A stretch of DNA of 64,000 bases from Rugalucina vietnamica. Lineage: Eukaryota; Mollusca; Bivalvia; Lucinida; Lucinidae. Below the pieces are notes generated by a model, which was not told the DNA's origin, searched no databases, and saw only the letters and a program-made list of their open reading frames with translations. Position 1 is the first letter of the stretch; each line of letters opens with the position of its first letter. The translations under genes and the position numbers were made by a program. Shown here piece by piece: positions 32,895-45,322 of this stretch. The stretch spans positions 52,066,760-52,130,759 of the forward strand of contig OZ024873.1 in assembly GCA_964017185.1 (NCBI GenBank). Reading direction: 5' to 3'.

Positions 32895-34130
32895 CTATAT
32901 TGAATTATCCGGGATCCAAGGAGGTAGTGCCCCCGGTAGTGCCATGTCGTCATCAATATCTCAAGTATTATGCACCAGTCATTTGTATCCCCGGCTCCCC
33001 CGGGGCCGGGGATAGCGGGGACATAGCGGGGCTAAAGTGCCCGGCTTTAACCTCTGATGTGTCCCGGCAGTGCCGGGGATTTGCCGGGGTTATGATTTCC
33101 CGCCAATACACTGTCACATTAATTCAAATTAGATTTTAATGATATTTTTAACATTTAATTATCTTTATGGTACTTATTTAATTTCCAAATGCACCTAAAC
33201 ATTTACATGCATAAAATGAGGCCCTTCTCCCATGTTTCAGTTTCATCAGAACAACTCCCAGCTGTTGTTCCACGTTATTGTCAGCCCCTGGGGAGCCGGG
33301 GCTTTTAGCAGGGGTTTTACCAAAACTCTTGCCCGGCAGTGCCGGGCTTTTAGCCGGGCTTTAAAAATTAAAAAGTTAAAAGCCCCGCTATTCCCCGGCC
33401 CCGGGGGAGCCGGGGATGCAAATGACTGGTGCATTACGCATCAGATTTTCATGATCTTGTTATCACATTAAAACTAAAGCTCTGATCTAAAATGTGATTT
33501 AAGAAGAAATCGACAAAAATAAAATTTAATATGTTATTTTTGCGTTTGAAATTTACAGGATCGATGAAAATCGCATCTGGGATCCAGTGGGTAGTGAGAC
33601 AATCTCTATTAATATCTCGATTAATTTATATCAAATTTCATTTTTTCATATGTCATATGAAAATGAAAGCTCTCATTTAAAGCATGGTTTAAGAAAAAAT
33701 CGAAAAAAAAACTATAATTGATTCGTTATTTTTGCGTTTGAAATTTCCGGGATCGCTCAAAACCGCATCTGGGATCCAGTGGGTATAGTGATACATATAT
33801 ATTAATATCTCGATTATTTTATATCAAAATTCCCTTTTTATATGTCATATGAAAATGGAAGCTCTGATCTAAAATATGATTTTAGAAAAAAAAAATCGAA
33901 AAAAATATACTTTAATATGCTATTTTTGCGTTTGAAATTTCCGGGATCGCTCAAAGACGCATCTGGGATCCAGTGGGTGGGGCACCCAGTTATTTCTTAT
34001 CATTTTTTTTATACGTCATTAAAATTAAACCTGCAATTTCTCATATGACATTAAGATTAAATAAAAACATTATTTTTAATGTTATTTTTACGTTTAAAAT
34101 TTCCGGGGTCCACTGGGATCACGCATACGG
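32895..34130. repeat. Tandem repeat, about 192 bp, interrupted by FB4
   Basis: gggatcca(g/a)(t/g)ggg recurs at about 32910, 33580, 33772 and 33967. Each unit has ttaatatctcgatta, tcatatg(a)aaatg, gttatttttgcgtttgaaat and ttccgggatcgct. The first unit is split by the element at 32971-33433. Confidence 0.8.
32971..33433. mobile_element. FB4: GC-rich palindromic TIR element with TTA duplication
   Basis: TIRs TGCACCAGTCATTTG start and end the element, bordered by TTA at 32968-32970 and 33434-33436 (a TWA target, as in PIF/Harbinger elements). The arms contain ccccggctcccccggggccg and repeats such as ggcagtgccgg. No transposase. Confidence 0.78.
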
Positions 34131-34140
34131 GATTTCGACC

Positions 34141-34518
34141 AAGGATTAGAAACTCAGCTTGATCACCTTATGGCAAAATTACAGGTTATGTTCTGGTTCT
34201 GACAGCTTTAAAGCTTTTATAAACTTATAAACACACAACATATATAGCATAAAACATTTAGAAGATCAAAATAAAATAACTCCATTTGAAAACTTACGGA
34301 TGATATTCATCCACTAGTTTTTTTTTTTTTTTTTTTTTTTTTTCTAGATCTAAATTGATTTAGTAAAAATAATTCCGTTTCATCTCTTTGACCATGCATA
34401 TAACATATTTCATTTATACATGTATTTTCTTTCAGATATTATTTTAAGTTTGTCCGTTTTAATTGTTATGTAAAAAATGAATTTGAAATTCATTAAATCA
34501 TGTTCCCAGATAGCATGA
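34141..34518. repeat. AT-rich spacer with poly-T run
   Basis: A T-run of about 26 bases near 34318-34343; nothing else recognised. Confidence 0.7.
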
Positions 34519-34889
34519 CAACGTTGGCCCAACGTTGGCATTGAATCGCATCGTTGGTAAATGGCTAGCCGTTGGCAGTCTAACGTTGGGCCTACGTTGG
34601 ATCTATGTTGACCCATTTGTGACACCAAATCTTATTAATTTAATTTAGACAGTCAAATAATACTTAAAGTTGGCATAGTGATGGGAAAACGTTTTCCTTT
34701 TATTGAAAAAAAAAATATTCTTTTTCTTTTCAATTATTGTAACGTTGGCCCAACGTTGGCCCAACATCGTAAGTTTCACCAAATGTACAAACATATGTGT
34801 AACGTTGGCCCAACGTTGGCCCAACGTCGTTGGTTTCCTAAAATGTTCATACATGTGTATAATGTTGGCCCAACGTTGGGCCAACGTTA
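34519..34889. repeat. aacgttggccc cluster, left
   Basis: About ten copies of the palindromic core caacgttgg. The unit taacgttggcccaacgttgg appears three times at a spacing of about 60 bp (34740, 34800, 34861). Confidence 0.88.
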
Positions 34890-35360
34890 GCACGTAAAAC
34901 CCGAAAAAGTGACAATTCAAACTCTTAAATGGGCAAAACAACTATAGAAAAGCCTTTACATTATCTGATCAGGCGTAAGTTGTTACATAATCTGATCAGG
35001 CGTAAGTTGCAGGTAGACCAGGACATTCCAGTTTCAATCTAACGTATTCCCGAATTTGACCAATCTTTGTTCTGCAAACATGTAATTAAGCCGTTTTACT
35101 TGTCGGCTTACCTCAAACCAACAGTCCATTTAAATGTGGTGTACAACAAGAAAACACACATTTTGCTCATGCAGAATCAAAAGTACAGAGCAGCTGCACA
35201 GTCAACCCACAGATGATCAGTGTTTTTTCTTATCGCTGCCTAAACTTAAACCCGTCTCATCCTAAATCTAACATTTCAAGGACATGTGTACTGTTTTGTT
35301 TCTTGTCATATGGTGAAATTCGCAAAAGGCAAACTTTTTCACGACATCATCTTTATACTA

Positions 35361-35638
35361 AGTGAGCCGCTGCATCAGAGAACCAACATTCTGAATATGC
35401 GAAAACAAAGACGCTAAAACAAAGGCGCAGCTGTGCAGTTACTGCACAGGTGATCAGCCGCTTATCATCTGTGCAGTAACGGCACAGCTGATCAGCGCCT
35501 TTGTTGTCGCTCCAGAAAAGGTACACTTGCCTATTCTTTCTAAATCTGAAATTTCTATTTTCTTCTGCTCTACAGTCTGGCTTGTGTCGGACCTGGTCAG
35601 AGACCAAGATTGTTAGTTTCCTCATGCATAGGCTCAGA
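35361..35638. mobile_element. M1 MITE with expanded centre
   Basis: gtgagccgctgcatcagaga to catgcataggctcagata. The inner region has three copies of the ctgtgcagttac-type stem. Confidence 0.8.
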
Positions 35639-35996
35639 TAGTAATTGACCTGCACTGATTGACTGTGTAGATGCACACGCTGATCGCACACGTAATGTAT
35701 TCCTGATGTGAAACCCAAATTTCGTCTTAAATAATATGTGTAACTATTTTTGGTGCAATTAAGAGTAGATTTAATATTCATATAATTATGTTAAAATTTG
35801 ATAAAATATTGATAAAATTTATTTTTCCATTTTTTCTAGCTTTTTGATGCACATGCTTAGATAAGAAACACATTAGGTATAATCAAATTTATTGTTATCA
35901 TAAAACAGACAGGTCACCTACTGCTTTCACCACAAATTAATCTGAAACATGATACCCAGAAGAACAGAATATTTAGTCACAATTATCTATGGATAA

Positions 35997-36232
35997 TTGA
36001 GCCGCACCACGAGATAACCGGACTTTTGTTTGTGCGAAAACAAAGGCGTAGATCAGCTGTGCAGTAACAGCACAGCGGATAAGTATCTTTGTTGGCGCTA
36101 CATGGATAGCACTATTCCTCTTCTGCTTATAGCCAATACTTCAAGTCTGTAGCATTTTTGAGTGTGGACAGGCCGGTTTGCGTCAGACCTGGTCGGAAAT
36201 CCCCAAAACCAGTTTTCTCGTGTAGCGGCTAA
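35997..36232. mobile_element. M1 MITE
   Basis: ttgagccgcaccacgagata to ttctcgtgtagcggctaaat; inner stem gatcagctgtgcagtaacag. Confidence 0.8.
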
Positions 36233-36239
36233 ATTAGCA

Positions 36240-37030
36240 ACAGATACTTATTGCAGTTTGAAGAGACAAAGAAAATGTTGCAGAAGAAAGAAATGGTAAA
36301 TTATTTTCTCCCTCCATTTTATTCTATTTTTCTGGTAATGTTCATTTTTGCTGTTGTTAAACCATGTTTTATTATTATCATCATTATTATCATGTTTTGA
36401 AAATTAGATAAATATGTCATTTGAAAATAAATGATGCATTTTATTTATTGATTTATTTTCAGATTGATATAAGTAGTGCCGTGATGAAGATACTTCTGCT
36501 AAAACAGAAAGGATCAGTTTGCGCATCCCAATTCAGATCAGCATGTACTCATTCTAAAAAAGAAATGGAAACCTCTAACAACGGAGCAGATCGGCCTGCA
36601 CAGTCGAACAGTCAAACAAGGGAATGGATCCTTTTGCACATCTACGCAGTCTATCAAGGAAGAATCATCCTGCACAGTCTATAGTAGGAAAAGACAACCT
36701 GCGAATTCACAATACCAGCGAATGAACAGACGAGCCAGCGCGTTCATGTAAGCTAACCCAAACAGACTTACAAGGAAACAGTTCAGGCTTAACGAGCAAA
36801 TAGATCGGCCTGCAGATCTATGCGCAGTCACCGCACAATCGGAAAAGGAACAGCCTTAACAATGACGACGGCTACAAAGGAGAACAACGGACTCATCCGC
36901 GCAGCCTTTCAAAGGAACAGATCTTGAATATATGTTTGTTTGATACATGTATTTCTAATAAAGATACCGAAACATGTGCAGTCTTTTTTGTCTATTTCAG
37001 TTTACTGCTAGCATACTTCAACATTTAGTG
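36240..37030 (+). other. Possible transcribed 3' exon of unknown nature
   Basis: An acceptor-like ttattttcag at 36453-36462 is followed by a frame reading IDISSAVMKILLLKQKGSV to a stop at 36682, and an aataaag at about 36956. Repeated gatcggcctgcacagtc/gatctatgcgcagtca motifs and no known domain. Could be part of FB3. Confidence 0.25.
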
Positions 37031-37095
37031 CACTAAGGCACAGGTACTAAGGTTGGCATTTGATAGGCAAACTAACAATAAGCCAACTTAAATGT

Positions 37096-37242
37096 AACGT
37101 TGGCCCAATGCTGAATCAACGTTGAATCGACGTTATCAGTACACTTTGGCCTACGTTGGCCCAATGTTGGCCCAACACGTTGGCCCAACGGAGGCCCGAT
37201 GAGCAAAATGACGTTGGGCCAACGTAAGCTACCGACGTTGGG
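37096..37242. repeat. aacgttggccc cluster, right
   Basis: Eight to nine cores of acgttggccc or its inverse, more irregular than the left cluster. Confidence 0.85.
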
Positions 37243-37489
37243 CCAATTTTCTTGTCATTTCCGGCGACAGGCTATCCGCACGATAAGGCTTATCCGGTTA
37301 TTGGACAACTTCTTCTTTGTGATAATGGCACTCCCTCAATTACTGAGGATTATCTGCCATGCGCTAGAATGGTATTTACAATGAGTTTGGAAAAAAGATG
37401 GGTATTTGTGTTAAAGGAGCGTTAAAAGTAAATTACAGAGTGGACTAAAACTTTGCATTAAAACTATGTACAGGGATGAACTCGGTTAG

Positions 37490-38550
37490 TCAAGGATGGG
37501 TATGAGGACTGGGGCAGTATGGAGGCCCTTGAAGCCTTCCACTGTCTCTGCAGTTACAATAGATGTTGGTAGCTGATTCCACTGCACAATGGTGCGAGGA
37601 TAGAATGATACTTAATATACATCTTTTCAGTCCGAATGTGTTTGTAGCAGTTAGGGTTTTATTGTCTGGTCCGGGTATCTGATTGAATAAGATGATCTGT
37701 GGGATAAAAATTGCAACTTGGAAGTGGATTATTTTATAAAACATGATAGTTTCTCTAGCTGTTTTATTTGATTAGTTTGTGCCGGATCCCAGATACATGG
37801 AGAGTATTCTAACTTTGTTCTATGCATGTTCACTGATTTTCTGTGATTTAACTTTTAAGTTCCTTTTCAGGAAATTTAGAGTCTGATTTGCTGTGATATT
37901 GTTAATGTGTTTGTCCCATTTGAGATTTGACTGTAGAGTGACACCAGAAATTTTGTCTAGTCTGTTTTTTCGAGAATGTGGCCATGAAGTTTGTAAGTAA
38001 ATTTGATTGGTTTTTGTTTGGAAGTGATACTGAGTATGTTACATTTATCTGGATGGAAGCACATGAGCCAATCTTGTTCCCGTCTTGCCGCTGCATTGAG
38101 GTCTTCTTGGAGATCTTTTGCATCCTGGATAGAGTGTATATGATACTGTCGTCTGCAAATAGCCGTAGAGTGCTATGTCTCGGGTATTCGTGAAAATCAT
38201 TAATTTAGACTAAAAAAAGAATGGGGCCGAGGACTGTCCCTTGGGGGACGCCGGATGTTACAGGTATGGTGTCGGATTTTTCACCTTCAAGGACAACAGA
38301 TTGTGTACGTTGGCTTAGGAAGTCAGATATCCAGTGTAAGGCATTGTTGTTTATACCATAGTATGAGAGTTTGTATAGGAGGTGACGGTGAGAAACCTTA
38401 TCAAAAGCTTTGGCAAAGTCCATTATAATGAGATCTGTTTGAATCTTTTTATCTGCTGACTGTGCAAGATCTTGAACAAATGAAATAAGTTGTGTTTCAC
38501 AGGACCGAGATGATCGAAACCCGTGTTGGAGATCATACACATAACAACCT
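37490..38550 (-). pseudogene. Non-LTR retrotransposon reverse transcriptase, 5'-truncated and disabled
   Basis: Minus-strand frame from about 38550 starts [15 protein letters not shown] and runs through [22 protein letters not shown] and, after an in-frame stop in the LVxINDF segment, LRLFADDSIIY. These are RT motifs up to the YxDD-equivalent FADD catalytic box of Jockey/CR1-group LINEs. A frameshift follows, then C-terminal pieces (ISGVTLQSNLKWDKHI; QWNQLPTSIVTAETVEGFKG). The start is abrupt, as with 5' truncation on insertion. Inactive copy. Confidence 0.88.
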
Positions 38551-38819
38551 CGGCTCATTACAAATCGGCTTAACTGGTACCCGCTTTATCACTAAAAGTA
38601 TATACGTATAGGACAGATACAAGTCGAAAACTCGGCTTAGTTTTCTATTGTGGATCTATTTGTTTTATGTTTTGGAGTCGATTTTTTGTGCTGTTTGAAC
38701 CTTATATGTACGTTTTCATAGTTTTAGAATAGTTAAGATCGGGTAACTGAGTGACCGATTGGGAAATAGCTTCTCACTCGGCTGGCTTACTATCTGTTTT
38801 CTAAGTATAATTTCAGGTC

Positions 38820-39845
38820 TCAGGCTGCAATGGTTTCCAAAATATCCATTGTTTTCGCCTTTTACCATGTAAAAGCCTATGTTTCCAAAATTGACCTTGC
38901 CGTAAAATAGGTCATTGTCATCTTAGGGTCATCATTTCAACAAACTATGATGGGCTGGAGTCCCGAATGCTACATACCAAGTTTAGCGAAAATCGGCCTG
39001 CCGGTTCTGGAGAATAAGATTTTTGAGTGTTTTTTACAATAGTTGGGCATGGCGGCCATCTTTGTCATGTGACCCGAATTTCTCTATCAAACTTTCGTCT
39101 CCCCTACCCGGCCCGCTGGTTCTGGAGAAGAAGATTTTTGAGTGGTTTTTACCATATATGGGCGTGGCGGCCATCTTGGTCATGTGACCTGGATTTTGCG
39201 ATCAAACTTTCGTTTCCCCTACCCATGGATGCTTCACATAAAATTTCACTTTCATTGGCCAAGCAGTTTCAGAGAAGAAGATCTTTGAAAAGTGTGTAGG
39301 TACGACAGACTAGCCAAGGTCAAGAGATGACCTTGACATAAATTAATCATATACCTTCATCTACTCTATTAGTTGTTCGCATCTACCACTTTTCAGGCCT
39401 CAGGCTGCAATAGTTTTCAAATCATCCATAGTTTTCACTTTTTCCCCATGTAAAAGCCTATGTTTCCAAATTTGACCTTTCCGTAAAATAGGTCAAGGTC
39501 ATCCCAGGGTCATCATTTTATCAAACTATGATGGGCTGGAGTCCCCGATGCTACATACCAAGTTTAGTGGAAAATTGGCCCACCGGTTCTGGAGAAGAAG
39601 ATTTTTGAAGGGCTTTTACCATATATGGGCGTGGCGGCCATCTCGGTCATGTGACCAAGATATCGCGAACAATATTTCAATGCCACTACCCAAGAAGGCT
39701 CCACAAAAAAATCAACTTGATTGGCATAGCGGTTTCAGAGAAGATCTTTGAAATTGTGGACGACGGACGGACGACGGAAGGACGGACGACCGATCATGGC
39801 CATCCTATAAGCTCACCTTGTGAGCCTCCGGCTCAGGTGAGCTAA
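38820..39845 (+). mobile_element. R1-family element, diverged modules
   Basis: Two modules starting with caggctgcaatggttttc-like sequence (38822, 39397), each with tttccaaa(a/t)ttgacct, aaaataggtcaaggtcatc, atgggctggagtccc and gggcgtggcggccatct. It ends in gacggacgac runs and cggctcaggtgagcta. The same module type reappears at 63410-64000. Confidence 0.72.
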
Positions 39846-41085
39846 AAAGATAATTGTCGAAGATTAATCTGTTCTGCAATAGGGTACAGGATGCATGATG
39901 TACATTTTATTTATGCTTTAGTCTAAAATATAAATCGTTGACAGTGCATAGAAGCTCAGTGATGTAGTAGTGATACCTAAGCACAAGATATATAGTTTTG
40001 GCACTGAAATCCATCTTTGACGGACACAAGACTAGTTTGCTCTGTTGTTGAAATGACATCACTACCTTAGCCTGACAGCTAAACGCTCAGTGAAAAAAAA
40101 TGTACCTATTCGTTTTAACGTTGACAGTTTTAATGCATATATACCTACCCCAAAATTCCTGGATATCAATCTGATGCAAAATAATAATAATAATAATAAA
40201 ATAAAATAAATAAAAATATCGTTATTGTGCGGGGAGCCCTACTCGTTCTGTGAAGCCGAACGCATCTTATCTACGATGGCCTGCATGGATCATAAAAATT
40301 CAAAATCCACAGATTTTTTATTTTAATTTTTCTTTGCAAAAGCTTTCGTCACACAAAAAGCGATTAAAATGAATAACAATAAGGATCAATGATGACTTGT
40401 ATAGTAAAAAAACATCATCTTAAAGTACTTTTTAAAGAGATGCAGTTTGTTGCCTTTTTCATCTTCCATATGGAAAAAACCCGGATGCAGGTCAAAAATG
40501 ATCTGAGATGTCTTCGACAAACAACAGAAGGTCAATCATAATCAAACTTTATCAGAGCATCATTGTGGTGGGGGGATTGCCTGCACTAGGTTTTGAAGCA
40601 GATTGAATTAGAACTCTGCTATGGTAACGGATAACTTCCATAAACTGTGTATGGAGACTTGCATTGAAGGAACAAGAACAACACAGGAGCTTGGATACGT
40701 ATGAAATTCGGACAGATCTGATCAGACATTGTGGAGTAAGCAGATATCAGAATTTTGTTTCTGCTAATTATCTTGAAAATGAATGGACAGAACTTGGACA
40801 AATTATGTTACAATGCACATCAATATTGGCAAGATCTACTTTGGAATTGTTACATGTCATTTTTTAGCAAATTTGTAACAGAGTTATGTCCCTTCATTGA
40901 TGTCAGAATTTTGTTTCAGCTCAATACATTTGTATCGTGAGAAAGATTTGCTGTATATTGTTTTCTTAATATTCATGATAAATCCAAGAGGGAATGAAAA
41001 ACGATTTATAATAAAGATTTGGAAATTTTCAATGCTTTGTCGTGATTGCTAAAAGTTGATGCTTTTAACATATCTATTATTTCAT
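39846..41085. other. Mostly unassigned; short R1-related piece near 40480-40640
   Basis: A cluster (aataataata) at 40183-40215. At 40530-40625 the phrase atcaaactttatcagagcat, then cattgtggtgggg, matches 41210-41240, so a repeat fragment lies here. No gene. Confidence 0.45.
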
Positions 41086-41087
41086 TG

Positions 41088-41935
41088 TTTTTAGCTTACC
41101 TAGGCCAAAGGCTCACGTCAGCTTATAGGATGGGACTCGAGCTGGCGTCGGTGTGTTCTTGCGTCCACACTTTCAAACATGTATATCTCGGAGACCAGCA
41201 GGCCGATTGCAATCAAACTTTGTCAGAAGCATCATTGTGGTGGGGATCGCCAACATTAGGTTTTTAGCTAGAATTAGAACTCTAGTTTCCATGGCAACAT
41301 ATCTCAAAAAGGGTTATAAAAGGGAAAGGTTTGTCAACACTATAACGGGCTCATTTTTAAACAAATCTTCTTCATTCTTGCAGGTAACGAGGATATAGAA
41401 TCTCAAATGAGTACGAAATTCAGCCAGATCCGCCCACTGACTGCGGAATTAGGTGCCGTTGAGCGTTTGAAAAAATCCCCATATACTTATAATGGGGAAA
41501 ATGGTGTCAACATGCTATCTTTGCTATTTTTATCGGAGCTTTTTCATACTTGCAAGAAACCAGGACAGGAACAAGAGCTCGGAGGAGTTTGGAATTTAGC
41601 TAGATTGGACCCGAGACTGCAAAGGTTAGCTAGCTGCCTTTGAACGTCTGAATATGTATGAATAAAATGTTGTCAACACTGTAGCAGCTTCATTTTTGAT
41701 CAGAACTTCTTTATTCTTGCAGGTAATGTATGGAGAAAACGTCGACATTCTAGTGGCTTCACTTTTACTGGATCTTCATTCATGCAGGTAATGTGGACCA
41801 GCATAAAACCTTGAATCAGTTCGAAATTTGGCCAATTCTGAAAAGCTGCCCTTGAGCATTCCTAAAAATTGCCTTAGGCTTCTGATGGCTCTCAGGTGAG
41901 CGATCATTGACCTTTGGGTTACTTGTTTTTAAATG
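41088..41935 (-). mobile_element. R1-related element, inverse of 3306-4968 type
   Basis: Starts agcttacctaggccaaaggc and ends ctctcaggtgagcgatcatt, then gacctttgggttacttg, which is the inverse of the left end at 3306. Contains three cttcattcttgcaggtaa-like repeats. The overlapping plus-strand frames have no domain. Confidence 0.6.
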
Positions 41936-42508
41936 ACTAGGTAACATTATCGACATCAGTCTTTTCTTTACATGATGACACGCCTATGTTGTCTGCATGG
42001 ATGTAAGTGACCTCAAACAAAAGCACCCCTATATAGTTTCTAAGATTGTGAAGTTTTCTTTCAAAAATTTACCCTTGATGGTGATCCGGCAAATAATCAA
42101 ATTGGGCGATTTGAACAAGTGTAAAAATATAGGCGACTACTTAATAATTATTTCTGAAAAACAAAAAAAAAACTAAATAAAAAAAATATCCAAAGTAAGT
42201 CTGCAGAAATCGTGAATTTACACAATTTACATTATAAATCTATGGGTATTAAAAGTTGCCATAGCAACCAGAGTTCTATCTTTAACAACATAATCTATGT
42301 GGAAGCTAATACCAGTAACCTGTGCTTAAAGCTCGGGCTTTATTCCTTAACAGTTTCTACTGAAAAGAGTTGATTTATTTACTAAAATTTACCATTTACG
42401 GGGCCCTACCGACAATCTTAAGCGAATTAAACAAAATTCAAATGAAATATAAAGGAGTACTCATTACATATCTCTGCAAAAAACAATTACACATATCCCA
42501 AATAAGAC
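41936..42508. other. AT-rich spacer, nothing recognised
   Basis: No exon or repeat terminus supported. Confidence 0.4.
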
Positions 42509-42510
42509 TG

Positions 42511-42597
42511 CTGAAATTCTATTCTATTCAATTCTATTCTATTCTATTCTATTCTATTCTATTCTATTCTATTCTATTCTATTCTATTCTATTCTCT
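42511..42597. repeat. (attct)n pentanucleotide microsatellite
   Basis: About 16 uninterrupted attct units. Confidence 0.98.
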
Positions 42598-42779
42598 ATT
42601 TGAAATACTGAATACAACATCAGTGATATCATACATTGCAAAGCATACATGACATACAAAATACAACAAAACATGATACACTACATGCAGTAACTGCAAG
42701 CACATATTGAATTATGTCAACCCTCATAAAGTTATGACTGTAAATCTCCATGACAAAGTAGTTATAAATCTCTTATTTC

Positions 42780-44430
42780 CAGGGCCTTCAACAGATATTT
42801 ACTTAGCATCGTTGCCTAGCTGGGTCCTATTTCTTGGGTTAAGTATTAGTTTCAATGTATTAAACTCATTATCTTTACATAACTTTAATTTATCAATATC
42901 AAATTCTTTTAGTAATCTATCCCTAAATGTATCGTAAGTTTTACAAAATAAAATAAAGTGTGATTCACTTTCTACTTCATTGCAAAATTTGCATATTCTT
43001 TCTTCTCTTGGGACTTTGGGTCTAGAATACCTGCCTCTTTCAATATTTAGTTTGTGAGAACTCAGTCGGAATTTAGTGATTATAGAGGTACAGGTTTTTT
43101 TTTTTATTTTTTTTATTTGCTATTACTGCAGCTGGTGTTGTGCCGTGTGGCGGCCCTAAAAAGTCTCCCCGTACATCATCCATAGTGCAGATTATATTTT
43201 TCTTTTGATCCTTTGGGATCAGTGACTATATTTGGAGTATTTCAAATATATTGTTCGTTAAGAATCATCTTCTTAACTGTATTTTGATTATTTGGCTCCT
43301 TTGGGATTATGAGTCTTTGATTTGGACTACACAGATGCAAATTATTGAAATTGCAGCAAAAATGTCTGGCTTTCACTGCCAGTTTTGTAAAGGGTCACTG
43401 ATGAAGGTTCATTACCCGAAATTGTACAATATGGCCCATCTTTTCGCTTTGAATGTTTTACTGCTTCCAAAGGATCTAACAATTATTTTTATTTGCTTAA
43501 GATTCAATTTTTAATAGTCTGGGACATTATCATTGAAGTTAAAAACAGTAGAATATAATTTAAGTTTACTGTCATCATGTAGTCTTAAATTGTTTAAATT
43601 ATTTTTGTTTGTTGCATATAAAATTTAGTCAACAATTTATCAATTGTTTCAGAGTCTAAGAAATTAAAATTTTCTTTAATACCAACAGATCTTAATGTTT
43701 TTTCTAGGCAAGAATACCAAGATTTGTATTCATTGATATGTAAGTCCTGATCAGTTTGAAATGCTTTTGATAGTAACCTATTGGTAGGTCAAGTCCTTAG
43801 TCTTTCATAGTATTTAAACATAAGTTTGATAGCAAATAAAACAATTGGGGTACGCAGCATTTCACAACGACTTGCCAGGTTTGAAGAATTGCGGGTTATG
43901 CCTAAAACAGACTTACAAAACTTATGTTGCAGTTTTTCTGTTGGAAGGAGATCTATATTATTCAGATTTATTACATAGTCAGCTAACCAAACCTCACTTT
44001 CATATGTAACAATGGGTCCGATCAAAGAATCAAAAAGTTTTGAGCTTAGTTTTGTAGGAAATTGGGAAAAATTCGAAAGTTTTTTCTTTAACGAGAACAT
44101 TGCCTTTAAAGCCTTACTGTATAAATCATCTGCCGCATGCTTAAGATTTCCATTATAAAAAAGTGTTATTCCTAGATATATATAGGTATCTGTTACATCA
44201 AGTTTATGTCCCTGATATATAAAATTATAGTTTTCATACTTTCGCCTGCCATTGCTGAATATCATTATCTTTGTTTTGTTTAAATTTACATCTAGTTTCC
44301 ATTCTTGACAGAAGTGTCCCAATTTATTTAAACAGTTTTGTAAAGCATTACTGGTTTCAGATAACAAAAGTAAGTCATCTGCAAAGAGGAGGTAATTTAA
44401 ACGAGAATCACCCAAGAGAAATGGCCTTAA
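42780..44430 (-). pseudogene. Non-LTR retrotransposon (LINE) RT and C-terminal domain, truncated and interrupted
   Basis: On the minus strand, YLLFADDLLLLSET (RT catalytic box), KLDVNLNKTKIMIFSNGRR, YIYLGI, then a long thumb/connection region to about 43515. After an inserted segment (43086-43515) the protein resumes with FRLSSHKLNIERGRY, a Cys-His knuckle CKFCNEVESESHFILFC, and NTLKLILNPRN. The order FADD, thumb, CxxC...HxxxxC is typical of CR1/L2-like LINEs widespread in invertebrates. The N-terminal endonuclease and fingers are missing (5' truncation near 44430). Not functional. Confidence 0.85.
43086..43515 (-). mobile_element. Retroposon-like insertion in the LINE
   Basis: On the minus strand it ends in an A-rich tract (43097-43120) where the LINE frame resumes. 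Contains ggatccaaaggatc-type inverted bits and tttcgggtaatgaacct near 43405-43425, as in LINE 3' UTRs. Source family not identified; no duplication fixed. Confidence 0.45.
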
Positions 44431-44505
44431 TACAACCACCTCAGCACACAAAAAGAGGAACAATGTTCCGTATTTATGTTCACTCATTAATGTCAAATGG
44501 AATCA

Positions 44506-44676
44506 GGACAACTCGCCCCAAAGACAACTCGCCCCAAGACAACTCGCCCCACATAAAACTCGCCCCAAGACAACTCGCCCCACTTTCAGAAGACAACTCG
44601 CCCCACTTTAGAAGACAACTCGCCCCACTTTAATAGACAACTCGCCCCACTTTAAAAGACAACTCGCCCACTGTCT
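44506..44676 (+). repeat. FB2 left terminal array
   Basis: agacaactcgcccc repeated with spacers aa, a, cacttt-cag/aga; ends at a C-run of about 14. Confidence 0.93.
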
Positions 44677-44794
44677 TAGACCCCCCCCCCCCCCCTATGG
44701 AATTTGCTCCTTATTATTAGACCGTCCTTCCTACTCCTACTCTTTATCCCTGGTCCCTCTCGGTCTATATGTCAACTCAGCTCATCTCCTTCCC

Positions 44795-44915
44795 CAATTT
44801 TATATAGTAAAACTGGTGTTTACGTGGGTATAACAAACCAACAAGCCTTGACTGAACTTTTCTCATTTTACTACTGAAAATGTTTATGGCATGGGCAAAT
44901 TTTCGTAATGCAAAA
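44795..44915. repeat. M2 fragment inside FB2
   Basis: tatagtaaaactggtgttta and ggcatgggcaaattttcgta are the outer M2 arm sequences; the centre is missing. Confidence 0.6.
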
Positions 44916-44924
44916 CAGGCCGAC

Positions 44925-45070
44925 TAAGATTTCAATTTCACGAAAACAATAAGCATCTTCTGGTGTCTCTCCTAGTACCACCATATCATCAGCAAACAGA
45001 AGCAAAAGTAAGTTTATATCTTTAATATTCAAACCCGTGTTCGGTCTGTCTTGCATGTGCATCTCTGGCA
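44925..45070 (-). pseudogene. Reverse transcriptase fragment inside FB2
   Basis: Minus frame reads DINLLLLLFADDMVVLGETP, the catalytic FADD box of a LINE different from the neighbour at 42780-44430. Only about 45 codons are present. Confidence 0.65.
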
Positions 45071-45322
45071 CCAGCTGGCTGAGCTGGGAACTATGAAAAG
45101 GTATGCTGTAAATATACATACAACAACTTACATGTATGTGTGTATATGAACAGCATCTTATTAAAATAATAAACCTTTTCATAGGCTAACGTGATGAGTC
45201 GAGTTTTCCTTGTGGATTTTTACTTTCAGAAAGAAAACAAAGACTTATTTAGGCAGCAAAAACGTTTGTTTGGTATGTTCTGTAATAATATGGAGCAAAT
45301 TCCATGGAGTGGGGGGTCTAAG

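Larger units (their letters stand above)
34519..37242. mobile_element. FB3: element bounded by ccaacgttgg arrays (tentative)
   Basis: Left cluster 34519-34889 and right cluster 37096-37242 are dense in aacgttggcccaacgttggc. Because the motif is its own inverse, orientation cannot prove inverted termini. Two M1 copies and an AT-rich piece lie between. It could equally be two separate repeat arrays. Confidence 0.45.

Noticed and set aside
36421-36684. Confident host gene exon
   Set aside because: Acceptor and poly(A)-like signals are present, but there is no domain, no upstream exon, and it lies between foldback-type clusters; listed only as low confidence.
44506-44676. CRISPR-like array of gacaactcgcccc
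   Set aside because: Spacers are only 1-10 bases and the array has an inverted partner; it is a foldback terminus.
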